Below are positions 1 to 10,858 of a DNA stretch of 64,000 nucleotides, piece by piece; position 1 is the first letter of the stretch; each line of letters starts with the position of its first letter. The position numbers and the translations under genes were made by a program. The notes beneath the pieces were generated by a model. The model made no database searches and was not told where the DNA came from. It saw only the letters and a program-made list of their open reading frames with translations. The DNA is from Polycladospora coralii (GTDB lineage: Bacteria; Bacillota; Bacilli; Thermoactinomycetales; Thermoactinomycetaceae), in NCBI RefSeq assembly GCF_014773435.2, contig NZ_JACXAG020000003.1:186001-250000 (forward strand), written 5' to 3'.

Positions 1-201
1 GAAGAACGTGCGAACCGTCTGATCAATGAAGCGACTTCCCAAATCGAACGTGAGAAAGAGAAGGCGATTGCTGACTTGCGTAACGAGGTAGGAGAAATTG
101 CTGTTACACTCACCTCTAAGATTTTACAAGAAAAACTAGATAGTCAATCACAGACGAAGTTTGTGAATCAATATCTAGAGCAAGTAGGCAGACTACAATG
201 A
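1..201 (+). CDS. atpF: ATP synthase Fo subunit b (3' part)
   Basis: The window opens inside this gene; 66 C-terminal residues are visible. They form a charged, heptad-like helix rich in Glu, Lys, Arg and Gln, as expected for the peripheral-stalk b subunit that links the membrane Fo sector to F1 through delta. The TGA stop overlaps the atpH start as ATGA at 198-201, indicating translational coupling. Identity rests on the alpha-helical character and its fixed position just before atpH. The membrane anchor lies outside the window. Confidence 0.93.
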   Translation, partial: EERANRLINEATSQIEREKEKAIADLRNEVGEIAVTLTSKILQEKLDSQSQTKFVNQYLEQVGRLQ

Positions 202-740
202 ATATCTCTGTAGCGAGACGGTATGCGAAAGCGTTGTTCGAAGTCGCCTTGGAAAAAGAACAATTGACCGAAATCGAAAACGATCTCACAGTAGCTAATG
301 ATATATTATCTTCTACATCTGAACTTACCGCATGGTTAAATCATCCAGCTGTTGAACAAGATGTCAAAAAAGATTTGTTTGCTAAAAGCTTTGAAAGCAG
401 CAATCCTTATGTGTTTAATCTCCTTTTACTTCTTGTAGAAAGAGGAAGAGAAGACACTTTAAATCTTATTCTAACGGAGTACAAAGCATTAGCGAATCAC
501 CAGCGTGGAGTAGCTGAAGCAGTTGTAACTTCAGCATTCCCACTAAGTGAAGACGATAAGAAGCAGATTGTGAACACGTTTGAACCAAAAATCGGAAAGA
601 CATTATCCATTAAAGAAGTCGTAAATTCAGACCTTTTAGGTGGAATCATCGTACAAATTGGAGACCGTCTTTATGATGGAAGTTTAAAATCGAAACTAAC
701 GCGTTTTCAAAAGGATTTACAAGGAAAACAAGTCGGATAG
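198..740 (+). CDS. atpH: ATP synthase F1 subunit delta
   Basis: This 180-residue protein has the normal length for bacterial delta (OSCP-like), which joins the peripheral stalk to the top of the F1 alpha3beta3 ring. It opens with ISVARRYAKALFEVA, the family's N-terminal signature. The C-terminal part holds the conserved segment around residues 140-165 (VVNSDLLGGI). It overlaps atpF by 4 bp and sits 30 bp upstream of atpA within the atp operon, so it is expressed with the other F1 genes. Confidence 0.97.
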   Translation: MNISVARRYAKALFEVALEKEQLTEIENDLTVANDILSSTSELTAWLNHPAVEQDVKKDLFAKSFESSNPYVFNLLLLLVERGREDTLNLILTEYKALANHQRGVAEAVVTSAFPLSEDDKKQIVNTFEPKIGKTLSIKEVVNSDLLGGIIVQIGDRLYDGSLKSKLTRFQKDLQGKQVG

Positions 741-2291
<1,551 letters not shown>

Positions 2292-2304
2292 CATCATAAA
2301 CCGG

Positions 2305-2361
2305 CAACATGACCAGCATTAGGTTACTGTTCCGTTTAGATAGAACCTAATGCTCATGTTG
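2305..2361 (+). other. Intercistronic hairpin, atpA-atpG
   Basis: CAACATG plus AGCATTAGGTT on the left (2305-2325, with a 3-nt ACC bulge) pairs with 2344-2361 around an 18-nt loop. There is no following T-tract, so it is not a classical terminator. It more likely acts as an mRNA processing or stability element within the atp transcript. Confidence 0.7.
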
Positions 2362-2383
2362 CACGAAAGGCGGTGAACTTAAG

Positions 2384-3250
2384 ATGGCAGAATCGATGCG
2401 TGATATTAAACGCCGTATCCGGTCAATCGAAAACACCAAGAAAATTACGAAAGCGATGAAGATGGTAGCTGCTGCGAACTTGCGTCGTGCGCAAGATCGT
2501 GTAGAGGCTGCACGTCCTTATTCTGAGCAACTTCGTGATGTGATTGTTAACCTAGCTGCGGGTACACAAGGTGTTGACCATCCGATGTTAGTATCGCGAG
2601 AAGTGAAAAAGACGGGTTATTTAGTGATTACATCAGATCGTGGATTGGCAGGGGGTTACAACAGTAACTTGCTTCGTCATTTGATGCAAACGCTAAAAAA
2701 ACGTCATAAAAGTACGGATGAGTACGTCATCTTTGTGATTGGACGTAAAGGGGTAGACTTTCTCAAACGTCGGAATCAGCCAATAATCGGGCAGGTGACT
2801 GGTTTACCTGAAGCACCAGCATTTGCGGATGTGAAGGCAGTTGCGAGTCAAGCTGTAAATGATTATGCCGATGAGAAGTTTGACGAACTTTACTTACTAT
2901 ATAACGAGTTTGTAAACCCTGTGACACAACGCCCAACAGAGAAAAGGCTTTTACCACTCGCAAGTACTGAGTTAGAAGAAACGCAAAAATCGAATACGAT
3001 TTATGAATATGAACCATCTGTAGAGGAAGTTTTAGAAGAAATCTTACCTCGTTATGCAGAAACCTTAATTTTTGCAGCCTTACTTGAAGGAAAAGCCTCT
3101 GAGTTTGCAGCTAAAATGATGGCCATGAGCAATGCAACGGATAATGCGACTGAACTGATTGCCAATAATAGACTCTTATACAACCGTGCACGTCAAGCGG
3201 CAATTACGCAAGAGATTGCGGAGATTGTCGGTGGAGCTGCGGCCTTGTAA
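2384..3250 (+). CDS. atpG: ATP synthase F1 subunit gamma
   Basis: This 288-residue protein is the central rotor shaft. It shows the diagnostic N-terminal helix with RRIRSIENTKKITKAMKMVA (residues 10-29) and the matching C-terminal helix with MSNATDNATELI and LYNRARQAAITQEI. These two form the coiled coil that turns inside the alpha3beta3 ring. The start is ATG after AAAGGCGGTGA. It lies between atpA and atpD as in nearly all bacteria. Nothing looks unusual in the coding sequence. Confidence 0.98.
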   Translation: MAESMRDIKRRIRSIENTKKITKAMKMVAAANLRRAQDRVEAARPYSEQLRDVIVNLAAGTQGVDHPMLVSREVKKTGYLVITSDRGLAGGYNSNLLRHLMQTLKKRHKSTDEYVIFVIGRKGVDFLKRRNQPIIGQVTGLPEAPAFADVKAVASQAVNDYADEKFDELYLLYNEFVNPVTQRPTEKRLLPLASTELEETQKSNTIYEYEPSVEEVLEEILPRYAETLIFAALLEGKASEFAAKMMAMSNATDNATELIANNRLLYNRARQAAITQEIAEIVGGAAAL

Positions 3251-3254
3251 ATTT

Positions 3255-3275
3255 CTCTATCTATGCAGGATAGAG
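3255..3275 (+). other. Small hairpin, atpG-atpD gap
   Basis: CTCTATC (3255-3261) and GATAGAG (3269-3275) form a 7-bp stem with a 7-nt loop in the 67-bp gap before atpD. There is no T-run. A role in transcript processing is possible but unproven. Confidence 0.4.
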
Positions 3276-3296
3276 GTTAAGAATAGATGGAAATGA

Positions 3297-4709
<1,413 letters not shown>

Positions 4710-4756
4710 TCTGTGCGACTTCTAATAAATGATGTTGCGACAAGGAGAGGATGTCC

Positions 4757-5152
4757 ATGAGTAAGATGCAGCTGGACATCGTGACACCGGAAAAAAAAGT
4801 TTACTCCAATGAAGTAGACATGGTGCTCACGCGGGCTGCTGAAGGGGATATCGGCATTTTGCCAAAACATGCGCCTCTCGTCAGCCCTTTAAAACCAACT
4901 GTGGTTCGTATAAAAAACGACGGCCAAGAACTTCGCTTAGCCATCGGTGGCGGATTCCTCGAAGTACGTCCGGAACAAGTGACAATCTTAGCCGAGTCAG
5001 CAGAACTTGCTGGTGACATCGACTTCGAACGTGCGCTTGCTGCCAAAGAACGTGCCGAAGAACGCCTTGAAAAAAACTCCGAGATTGATCGTACACGTGC
5101 TGAACTTGCACTAAACCGTGCGGTGAATCGAATTAATGTAACGAAGATGTAA
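4757..5152 (+). CDS. atpC: ATP synthase F1 subunit epsilon
   Basis: This is the last gene of the atp operon, 131 residues with this start. It has the epsilon beta-sandwich opening (MQLDIVTPEKKVYS) and a C-terminal two-helix domain rich in Arg, Ala and Glu. An in-frame ATG at 4751 directly abuts the AGGAGAGG ribosome binding site, so the ATG at 4757 with normal spacing is preferred. Epsilon contacts the gamma/c-ring foot and can inhibit ATP hydrolysis. A strong terminator follows 2 bp after the stop. Confidence 0.96.
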   Translation: MSKMQLDIVTPEKKVYSNEVDMVLTRAAEGDIGILPKHAPLVSPLKPTVVRIKNDGQELRLAIGGGFLEVRPEQVTILAESAELAGDIDFERALAAKERAEERLEKNSEIDRTRAELALNRAVNRINVTKM

Positions 5153-5154
5153 GG

Positions 5155-5196
5155 AAAAAGCTTTCTGTCCGATCGGACAGAAAGCTTTTTTAGATT
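5155..5196 (+). terminator. Rho-independent terminator of atp operon
   Basis: A perfect 36-nt palindrome at 5155-5190 (arm AAAAAGCTTTCTGTCCGA) is followed by further T residues. The symmetric A/T flanks mean it could act on both strands. It sits immediately after atpC. Confidence 0.95.
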
Positions 5197-5288
5197 TTCT
5201 ATAGTGGAAGACCACTCTATTAAAACTCATATTTTGGATACTCAACACCAATGATTTAATTACTAAGTTTTGTTATCACTAATTAGGC

Positions 5289-5744
5289 TTATAATATCAA
5301 CCTAATAAGTGATATACTCACACAAAATATAGCAAATAGGATTACGCCTACTACATATACTGAATGCCAAGTGATTCTTACCTTATATTTTTTTAGTACT
5401 AATTCAATAATCGAAAATATGAAGGCAACTATAGCACCAAAATAAGTTGGAAAAATAAAAAAGAATAACCCCCCTGCAGCGGTGTGTAAAAATACTGAAA
5501 TGATATCTGTCTTAGAGCTACTAAATTTTCTTAGTATTATTTCAATAAATAAAGAGCAAGGTAGTCCAAATGTAAAAAGTACTGTAGTAATCCATAAAAG
5601 TAAATAAGGAAATTTACTCAGAAAGTTTTCTAAGATAATATGCAAAACGAATTCGCTGTTTAAGAAAGATAAAATGAGACTGAAAACAAAACTTAGTAGT
5701 AATAAAATAAGTGTCTTACGGGCAATTAATATGCGATTAGTCAA
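5289..5744 (-). CDS. Hypothetical four-helix membrane protein
   Basis: This 151-residue protein is very hydrophobic, with about four predicted membrane segments (near residues 9-30, 46-66, 83-112 and 126-150) and short Lys/Arg-rich loops. It starts at TTG, 8 nt after a clear AAGGAG on the reverse strand, which supports expression. It faces the atp operon terminator and is divergent from the following lipoprotein gene. The composition is AT-rich compared with neighbouring housekeeping genes. I do not recognise the family; no enzymatic motif is visible. Confidence 0.7.
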   Translation of the reverse strand: MTNRILIARKTLILLLLSFVFSLILSFLNSEFVLHIILENFLSKFPYLLLWITTVLFTFGLPCSLFIEIILRKFSSSKTDIISVFLHTAAGGLFFFIFPTYFGAIVAFIFSIIELVLKKYKVRITWHSVYVVGVILFAIFCVSISLIRLIL

Positions 5745-5850
5745 TTAACAGTCTCCTTCGCTTTACCAGAAAGGTGCTATAGTCCGATCATAAGAATGAC
5801 TTGGGTACCATGGTTTTAAATCATTGAATTACCAGTTGAGGTGGAAGTCA

Positions 5851-6111
5851 ATGAAAAAATATATCATGACGATCTTGGTCCTGGGTCAGCTATTTTTGTC
5901 AGCGTGTAGCGATGGATTAAATGAAATAACGGATAATGCGTTTTTTATTTTTGTTCCTGCAGAACAATTAGGCCAAGATTTTAAAAAACATGGTCACAAT
6001 TGTATTACAGTTTGCCTGGATGATGCAAAAATATTTTGGAAGAAAGGAAAAGATGGGAGTATACTTATATCCGAAAAAGATGGATATGATGCAATGATGA
6101 CCTGCGGTTAA
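5851..6111 (+). CDS. Small putative lipoprotein
   Basis: This 86-residue protein starts at ATG 5851, six bases after GAGGTGG; the longer open frame upstream lacks a ribosome site. It has a type II signal peptide: MKKY, a hydrophobic stretch and lipobox LSAC with Cys19 as the expected lipidated residue. The mature part is short, acidic, and contains three more cysteines plus a KHGHNC segment. It is probably anchored to the outer face of the membrane. No family is recognised, and the function is unknown. Confidence 0.65.
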   Translation: MKKYIMTILVLGQLFLSACSDGLNEITDNAFFIFVPAEQLGQDFKKHGHNCITVCLDDAKIFWKKGKDGSILISEKDGYDAMMTCG

Positions 6112-6214
6112 TTGTATGTTGTAATTGTGATGAAATGGGCTCTAATCGTTTTGAAGGATCAATCAATAAATCAGTCTTTCGCAGTATGACCAAGTCATCT
6201 CAAGCACGTTGTTG

Positions 6215-6252
6215 TCAAATAACCAACTTGTTACTTCGAGTTGGTTATTTGA
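6215..6252 (+). other. Long hairpin upstream of ECF sigma gene
   Basis: TCAAATAACCAACT (6215-6228) pairs perfectly with 6239-6252 around a 10-nt loop. The flanks CCAAGTC (6190-6196) and GACTTGG (6251-6257) allow an alternative, longer pairing. There is no T-run, so its role as a terminator for the preceding gene is uncertain. Confidence 0.55.
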
Positions 6253-6280
6253 CTTGGTATAAAAAGGATATGAATCAATA

Positions 6281-6308
6281 AAACTTTTTTGCGACGATGT
6301 GGGTATAT
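6281..6308 (+). promoter_or_regulatory. Possible ECF-type autoregulatory promoter
   Basis: AAAC followed by a T-run at 6281-6290 resembles the AAC-type -35 element of ECF promoters. A TAT-containing -10 candidate lies about 16 nt further on. A start near 6313 would place the sigma ribosome site within the message. This is inference from motif shape. Confidence 0.3.
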
Positions 6309-6343
6309 TTTATAACAGTAGTATGGAAAGGAGCGTTAATGCG

Positions 6344-6880
6344 TTGGATTCAAATATAATTATAGGTATTTGTAATGGTGATCGTGATGCGATGTATGAG
6401 CTTTACTCGGCATACTTTGAGCGAGCATTGAGGCTTGCGATTGCAATTACGCGGAATCGGGATATGGCCCAAGATGCCGTACAAGAAACTTTTATTCGTG
6501 TATATCGAAATATGCATACCTTTGATCAGACGAAGCGATTTGAGCCTTGGTTGTATAAGATATTAGTTAATGAAAGTAGAAGACTACTAAAGAAAGAGCA
6601 ACGTTTATTTTTTTGGATGCGAAATGACTATAAAGATGCGGAACATATTCAAGCTGATGAAAGTCCGGACTATGAGGAATTATATGAAGCCATTCAATCA
6701 TTATCGGATAAGGTTCGCTTACCGATTATCTTAAAATATTTGCAAGGTTTTTCTGAAAAAGAGATCGCCGACACATTGGATATACCGCTCAATACTGTAA
6801 AATCCCGATTGTTTCAGGGTCGAAAAAAACTCCTTAAGCAACTGCAAGATTTAGAGGAAAGGAGTGCTTACCATGCATAA
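6344..6880 (+). CDS. ECF-family RNA polymerase sigma factor
   Basis: This 178-residue ECF (group 4) sigma factor has region 2 with AQDAVQETFIRVYRNM, which binds the -10 element and core polymerase. Region 4 has the helix-turn-helix KEIADTLDIPLNTVKSRLFQ near the C-terminus. The start is taken as TTG 6344, ten bases after AAGGAG; a GTG at 6299 has no ribosome site. The stop overlaps the next gene, a membrane anti-sigma candidate, giving a standard sigma/anti-sigma operon. It probably responds to an envelope signal; the regulon cannot be read from this window. Confidence 0.93.
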   Translation: MDSNIIIGICNGDRDAMYELYSAYFERALRLAIAITRNRDMAQDAVQETFIRVYRNMHTFDQTKRFEPWLYKILVNESRRLLKKEQRLFFWMRNDYKDAEHIQADESPDYEELYEAIQSLSDKVRLPIILKYLQGFSEKEIADTLDIPLNTVKSRLFQGRKKLLKQLQDLEERSAYHA

Positions 6881-7634
6881 AAACGACTTTGATTCTGATA
6901 TAAGAGAAAGTTTGCATCAGTATACTACGCCTACAAGCCACGAAAAAGAAGTACTTTGGAATCGTATTGAGCGGTCATTGAATGACGAGAAGCCACTAAG
7001 TAGAAAAAAGTCATTCCGAACGAAACGTTATCCAATTGGACGGGTGGCTTTTGGAGCAGTAGCAGTACTATTAATCTCTGTGCTGGTACTTAATCCAAGT
7101 ATTGGGTATGCCATCATTGATCAAGTGAAAGCCTTATTTCCAGCTGAAAAGAAAGGTGAAGTAGAGTTAGAAGGAATGAAAGAAAGTACAGACCTTAAGA
7201 GAGTGATTGCTCCAGAAAGTGAGTTTGTGATTTATTATGATGAAGGCTCGTTTAAACGTATTGAAACTGAAAAGCAGGTGAAATTTGTCCCTGCAAATCC
7301 TTTGCCGGATTATATACCGGAGGTTTCAATGACGATCGAGCAATTTCCGAATATCAAACCAGAAGAGCTAGCTGAACGTAAACAAAAGGAATTACTAAAG
7401 GATTTTACAGAAGTTGGTGAAGTTAAAACAATGACAACTCCTATTCAAGGTTTTTCATTATTTAGTGCTAAAGGGAATCAATGGGACAGTCCAGTGGTTA
7501 GTTTATTTATTGTAAGTAATGAGCGATCTGGTAGCTTTTTAATCACCAATCGTTATTTTTTAGAAGGGACAGAAGGATGGGGATCTAGATTGGAAAACAT
7601 GGTGGGCGAGTTTAAAGTGATTACTGACAAATAG
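6873..7634 (+). CDS. Putative membrane anti-sigma factor
   Basis: This 253-residue protein starts at ATG 6873 after GAGGAAAGGAG, overlapping the sigma gene by 8 bp. It has an N-terminal cytoplasmic part of about 55 residues, one membrane helix near residues 56-75 (VAFGAVAVLLISVLVLN), and an extracytoplasmic domain of about 175 residues. No HxxxCxxC zinc anti-sigma motif is visible in the N-terminus, so it is not a classical ZAS protein. The overlap and topology make anti-sigma function the best inference. The outer domain may be the sensor, similar in layout to DUF4367-type proteins. Confidence 0.75.
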   Translation: MHKNDFDSDIRESLHQYTTPTSHEKEVLWNRIERSLNDEKPLSRKKSFRTKRYPIGRVAFGAVAVLLISVLVLNPSIGYAIIDQVKALFPAEKKGEVELEGMKESTDLKRVIAPESEFVIYYDEGSFKRIETEKQVKFVPANPLPDYIPEVSMTIEQFPNIKPEELAERKQKELLKDFTEVGEVKTMTTPIQGFSLFSAKGNQWDSPVVSLFIVSNERSGSFLITNRYFLEGTEGWGSRLENMVGEFKVITDK

Positions 7635-7661
7635 TTTGTAAATAAGTTAAATGTGCAATAC

Positions 7662-7701
7662 CATCGTTGTGCAGGGAGCGTATGATCCCTACACAACGAT
7701 G
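7662..7701. terminator. Convergent hairpin between anti-sigma and surface-protein genes
   Basis: CATCGTTGTG (7662-7671) pairs with 7692-7701, with an inner AGGGA/TCCCT stem at 7673-7677 and 7686-7690. It lies exactly between convergent genes. The T-run is poor, so it may act as a bidirectional hairpin. Confidence 0.65.
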
Positions 7702-7704
7702 TGA

Positions 7705-8151
7705 TCAAATGAGTTGAACAATCATCACGCTAAAAAAACGATAGAATGCGTCACCTGGAAACGGAAAGTCAGTACCACGAGCACGGAAATTGAGGGCTTG
7801 GCTATTTTGTGCAGTTGTGATTCCAGTTGCGAATCCAAATCCAGTTGAATTTCCCATGTTGTCTGATGTTGTAGTACCTGCATTCCCATTTAATAGCGGA
7901 AGTGGTGCGTCATCGAGAAAAACCAGCATAGTAAGCCAATGATTGGTTGCACTTGGATCCACGACTTGGTAGGTATAATTGATTGCATACACACCGCTTT
8001 GTAAAACAATACTGGAATTACCGGGAACGTGTGAAATGGATGAACCATTCAGGATGTAGTTCGTTGAAAAAGGGATGATGAGTTCGGGGGTCTGCGGGAA
8101 AACCATAGCGTCATGAAAGCCGATAGTGGCATTGTTTTCAGTGACTGCCAT
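7705..8151 (-). CDS. BclA-C-terminal-like surface protein, no collagen stalk
   Basis: This 148-residue protein resembles the trimerising, TNF/C1q-like C-terminal domain of BclA-type spore glycoproteins. It has NATIGFHDA, then [13 protein letters not shown], a beta-rich core (GVYAINYTYQV) and a terminal FFSVMIVQL. It shares this pattern with the next two genes. The start is ATG 8151, six bases after GAGGTG. There is no signal peptide and no Gly-X-Y stretch. Mother-cell expression and assembly on the spore surface is the likely role, by analogy with Bacillus cereus exosporium proteins. Confidence 0.75.
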   Translation of the reverse strand: MAVTENNATIGFHDAMVFPQTPELIIPFSTNYILNGSSISHVPGNSSIVLQSGVYAINYTYQVVDPSATNHWLTMLVFLDDAPLPLLNGNAGTTTSDNMGNSTGFGFATGITTAQNSQALNFRARGTDFPFPGDAFYRFFSVMIVQLI

Positions 8152-8168
8152 TTGATTCACCTCACCTT

Positions 8169-8690
8169 TTAACTTAACTTGATAATTTGGACGCTAAAAG
8201 TGAAGAAAGATCCAAACGGAGGGAATCCTGGTCCTACTTTAAAAGTGAGTGCTTGTTGTGTACCTATTACATTAATAACAGCTGATCCCGCTCCAAACCC
8301 TGTTGTGTCGCCTAGAAAGGGGGAGCTTGTCCCTGCACCTGAATTGAGAGGGACTTGCACGACATTATCGAGGAATCCTTGAAGTGTAATGAGTACATTT
8401 CCACCTGGTAGAGTGACTTGATAATCGTAGGTGACGGAATATACGCCTTGTTGTAGGAAAATTTGTGAGCTACCACGTGTATGGCTGATGGAAGAGCCAT
8501 TAATGGTGAAATTAATAAGAAAGGGAATCGTACCATCTGGATTTGGTCCTACAGCAGAGTTAAGGCCAATGTTTGCGTTGTCATTCGTAGCATCAGCAGT
8601 TGGTGGAGGATCTGGAGAGGGGGTTGGTGTTTGTGGGCAGCAACGAGGTGTTCGAATCACCAACACCTTTTTATGTGGACGTTTTCTCAT
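8169..8690 (-). CDS. BclA-C-terminal-like surface protein with Pro-rich linker
   Basis: This 173-residue protein has a basic N-terminus (MRKRPHKKVLVIR), a CC pair, then a Pro/Thr/Ser linker (TPTPSPDPPP). The BclA-like C-terminal domain follows, with NANIGLNSAVGPN, TINGSSISH and TFSVQIIKLS. The start is ATG 8690 after AAAGGATG. It lies 17 bp upstream of the preceding entry on the same strand, so the two are probably co-transcribed. The cysteine pair and proline linker may serve as a tether in place of a collagen stalk. The spore-surface role is inference. Confidence 0.75.
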   Translation of the reverse strand: MRKRPHKKVLVIRTPRCCPQTPTPSPDPPPTADATNDNANIGLNSAVGPNPDGTIPFLINFTINGSSISHTRGSSQIFLQQGVYSVTYDYQVTLPGGNVLITLQGFLDNVVQVPLNSGAGTSSPFLGDTTGFGAGSAVINVIGTQQALTFKVGPGFPPFGSFFTFSVQIIKLS

Positions 8691-8802
8691 CAACTCATCC
8701 TTTCTTATTCATACTTTTTCTATTAATATATGAATCATTTCATAGAGAGTGATAGGAAACAAGCACATTCAGATTTTTGCTGGTGAGCTAGTCCACACAT
8801 AC

Positions 8803-8840
8803 AGCGTGAAGAGGAGGGTTTCCTCCTCGTATGATACGCT
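8803..8840 (-). terminator. Hairpin after collagen-like gene
   Basis: GAGGAGG (8811-8817) and CCTCCTC (8822-8828) with a 4-nt loop, framed by AGCGT/ACGCT (8803-8807, 8836-8840), lie 39 bp downstream of the collagen-like gene. It is the probable terminator separating that gene from the two smaller paralogues. Confidence 0.6.
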
Positions 8841-8878
8841 AGGATGGCGATTTTATCTGCGTGTAGAAAGATATCTTT

Positions 8879-9631
8879 TCAAGACAAACGAATGATTTGC
8901 ACACTGAAGGCAAAAAATTTCCCCGTTTTTGGGAATCCAGCTGGTACGCGAAAAGTCAAAACTTGTGTTCCAGAGGTAGTTACAATCCCGGTTCCTGTAC
9001 CAAATCCTGTCGTGTCACCGAGAAATGGTGTTGCTGTACCTGCACCTGCATTTAAGGCTACTTGCACATTATCATCTATAAACGCTTGCACGGTTATAAT
9101 TTGATTATCTTCATTTTCACTTAGAACGACTTGGTACGTATAAGTAATGGCATATGTCCCTTTTTTTAAGATAATTTGAGCTTTTTCTGTAAGATGACTG
9201 ATGGATGATCCATTTAAAACATAATTAACGGTTAAGGGTATCGTCCCATCATCATTAGGTCCAATGGTTGCGTTAAAACCAATGTTGGCATGATCATTGA
9301 CTAGACTCTTTCCAGTAGGTCCTTGCGGTCCGGCAGGTCCCTGAGGGCCAGTAGGACCTAGAGCCCCAGCCGGTCCCTGAGCGCCCTGTATTCCTTGTGC
9401 TCCACGTATCCCTTGCGGACCTACAGATCCTTGCGGTCCGGTAGGTCCCTGAGGGCCAGTAGGACCTAGAGCCCCAGCTGGCCCCTGAGCGCCCTGTACG
9501 CCTCGTGCTCCACGCATGCCTTGCGGACCAATAGGTCCTTGAGGTCCAGCAGGTCCTCGTGGTCCAGCAGGTCCCCGTGGTCCAGCGGGTCCCCGTGGTC
9601 CTCTTCGACCTGGTCTTTGTATACTACCCAT
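8879..9631 (-). CDS. Collagen-like protein with BclA-type C-terminal domain
   Basis: This 250-residue protein starts at ATG 9631 after AAGGTGG. Residues about 9-108 are continuous Gly-X-Y triplets ([10 protein letters not shown] and similar), which form a collagen triple helix. Residues about 115-250 form a BclA-like trimerisation domain sharing [21 protein letters not shown] and FSVQIIRLS with the two downstream paralogues. The architecture matches filament proteins of the exosporium or spore surface. Threonines in the stalk are possible O-glycosylation sites. It is divergent from the nuo operon. Confidence 0.88.
   Translation of the reverse strand: MGSIQRPGRRGPRGPAGPRGPAGPRGPAGPQGPIGPQGMRGARGVQGAQGPAGALGPTGPQGPTGPQGSVGPQGIRGAQGIQGAQGPAGALGPTGPQGPAGPQGPTGKSLVNDHANIGFNATIGPNDDGTIPLTVNYVLNGSSISHLTEKAQIILKKGTYAITYTYQVVLSENEDNQIITVQAFIDDNVQVALNAGAGTATPFLGDTTGFGTGTGIVTTSGTQVLTFRVPAGFPKTGKFFAFSVQIIRLS
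9323..9538 (-). repeat. Two 108-bp direct repeats in collagen stalk
   Basis: Two adjacent 108-bp copies (9323-9430 and 9431-9538) encode near-identical 36-residue collagen blocks. They differ at scattered positions. Such repeats change copy number easily by slippage or recombination. Confidence 0.85.
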
Positions 9632-9974
9632 TCATAACCACCTTACCTATTTTTGTATTGGCGTTTATTGACTAGACCGGTGTTAATTAAATGGTCTAAT
9701 TTGTACATCTTAGTTGAGTTCGGTATATTTGGTGCTAAGCAAACACCCAATTCGAGTTATTCTATTTCATCCACCTTCTCAGAAATATCGAATTGTTGTA
9801 TAATCGAATCAAAGGAGAGAATAATCTGTAATTTGTTGGTAAGTACATATGTGCGAAATAAACTAGCTTGTCCAAATCTAAAATGTAAAGCGCTTTTGTC
9901 TAGTGCTGGTTAATTTTGGTGCATACTAGTTATAAGGACGCGTGCCATCTCAGGGAACGAAGGGGGCCAATCAC
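9632..9974 (+). promoter_or_regulatory. Intergenic region upstream of nuo operon
   Basis: This is a 343-bp divergent spacer. A consensus TATAAT lies at about 9796-9801, but the -35 region upstream is poor. An AAAGGAGAG sequence near 9810 has no convincing reading frame behind it. It presumably carries the nuo promoter and the reverse-strand promoter of the collagen-like gene. No riboswitch motif is recognised. Confidence 0.4.
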
Positions 9975-10349
9975 TTGCAGTTAGATGAAAACATACTTTA
10001 TCTGTTTGTCTTTTTTGTCATTGGTATCGCGTTACCGTTGGTTGCTTTGTCGCTTGGAAAAATTTTAAGACCCAATCGTCCATCGACGCGTAAATCTGTT
10101 ACCTATGAAAGTGGTGTTGAACCGACAGGAGAGAGCTGGGTTCAGTTTAATGTACGCTATTATTTGTTCGCCCTTTTATTTGTCATTTTTGACGTAGAAA
10201 GCGTTTTCTTGTATCCATGGGCAGTTGTCTACCAAGAGTTACGCGCTGATATTGGCTTGTTTGTACTTGTAGAAATGTTAATTTTCATCTTATTTTTATT
10301 GATTGGGCTTGCATATGCTTGGAAAAAGAAGGTGTTATCGTGGAAATGA
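9975..10349 (+). CDS. nuoA: NADH-quinone oxidoreductase subunit A
   Basis: This is a 124-residue, three-helix membrane subunit of complex I. It has the family segments [23 protein letters not shown] and [12 protein letters not shown]. The start is taken as TTG 9975, eight bases after AAGGGGG; a GTG at 9942 would add 11 residues but has only a short-spaced AAGGA. It is the first of eleven tightly packed nuo genes and overlaps nuoB by 10 bp. It helps form the quinone-site entry loop region. Confidence 0.95.
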   Translation: MQLDENILYLFVFFVIGIALPLVALSLGKILRPNRPSTRKSVTYESGVEPTGESWVQFNVRYYLFALLFVIFDVESVFLYPWAVVYQELRADIGLFVLVEMLIFILFLLIGLAYAWKKKVLSWK

Positions 10350-10858
10350 ATTTAGAAGGCGTGACGCCCTTTGAAGAGGAAGAATTAAAGCGGAATGTAC
10401 TTACAACCAACTTGGATCAAATTAAGGCTTGGACACGAAGTAACTCCATGTGGCCGCTCTCCTTCGGTCTAGCATGTTGTGCGATTGAGATGATGAGTAC
10501 GGGTGGAGCACACTATGACTTTGATCGTTTTGGCGTGATTTTTCGTGCTTCGCCACGGCAGGCTGATGTCATGATTGTAGCAGGAACTGTTACGAAAAAG
10601 ATGGCTCCCTTACTTAGACGATTATATGACCAAATGCCAGAGCCCAAATGGGTGATCGCAATGGGATCTTGTGCTACTGCCGGAGGTCCATATGTCAAAT
10701 CATATGCAGTTGTGAAAGGAGTCGACCAGGTTGTACCCGTAGATGTTTATATTCCGGGGTGCCCACCTAATCCTGCTGCCTTGATTTATGGTGTAATCAA
10801 ATTACAAGAAAAAATCAAATATGAAGCAAAACATGGGAAGCGGGTGTTTCACACATGA
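10340..10858 (+). CDS. nuoB: NADH-quinone oxidoreductase subunit B
   Basis: This is the 172-residue peripheral subunit carrying the terminal 4Fe-4S cluster N2, which reduces quinone. The ligand cysteines are visible as the adjacent pair in [10 protein letters not shown], one in MGSCATAGG and one in PGCPPNP. GTG 10340, five bases after AAGGTG, is preferred; an in-frame ATG at 10346 is the alternative. Its stop overlaps nuoC as ATGA. All cluster ligands are present, so electron transfer to quinone should be intact. Confidence 0.96.
   Translation: MEMNLEGVTPFEEEELKRNVLTTNLDQIKAWTRSNSMWPLSFGLACCAIEMMSTGGAHYDFDRFGVIFRASPRQADVMIVAGTVTKKMAPLLRRLYDQMPEPKWVIAMGSCATAGGPYVKSYAVVKGVDQVVPVDVYIPGCPPNPAALIYGVIKLQEKIKYEAKHGKRVFHT

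Noticed and set aside
8179-8733. Overlapping + strand open frames opposite the surface-protein genes
   Set aside because: They are shadows of the reverse-strand BclA-like genes, have no ribosome sites and no protein-like pattern.
9653-9913. 86-codon + strand frame upstream of nuoA
   Set aside because: No ribosome site at its start and composition resembles intergenic AT-rich DNA; it lies in the divergent promoter region.
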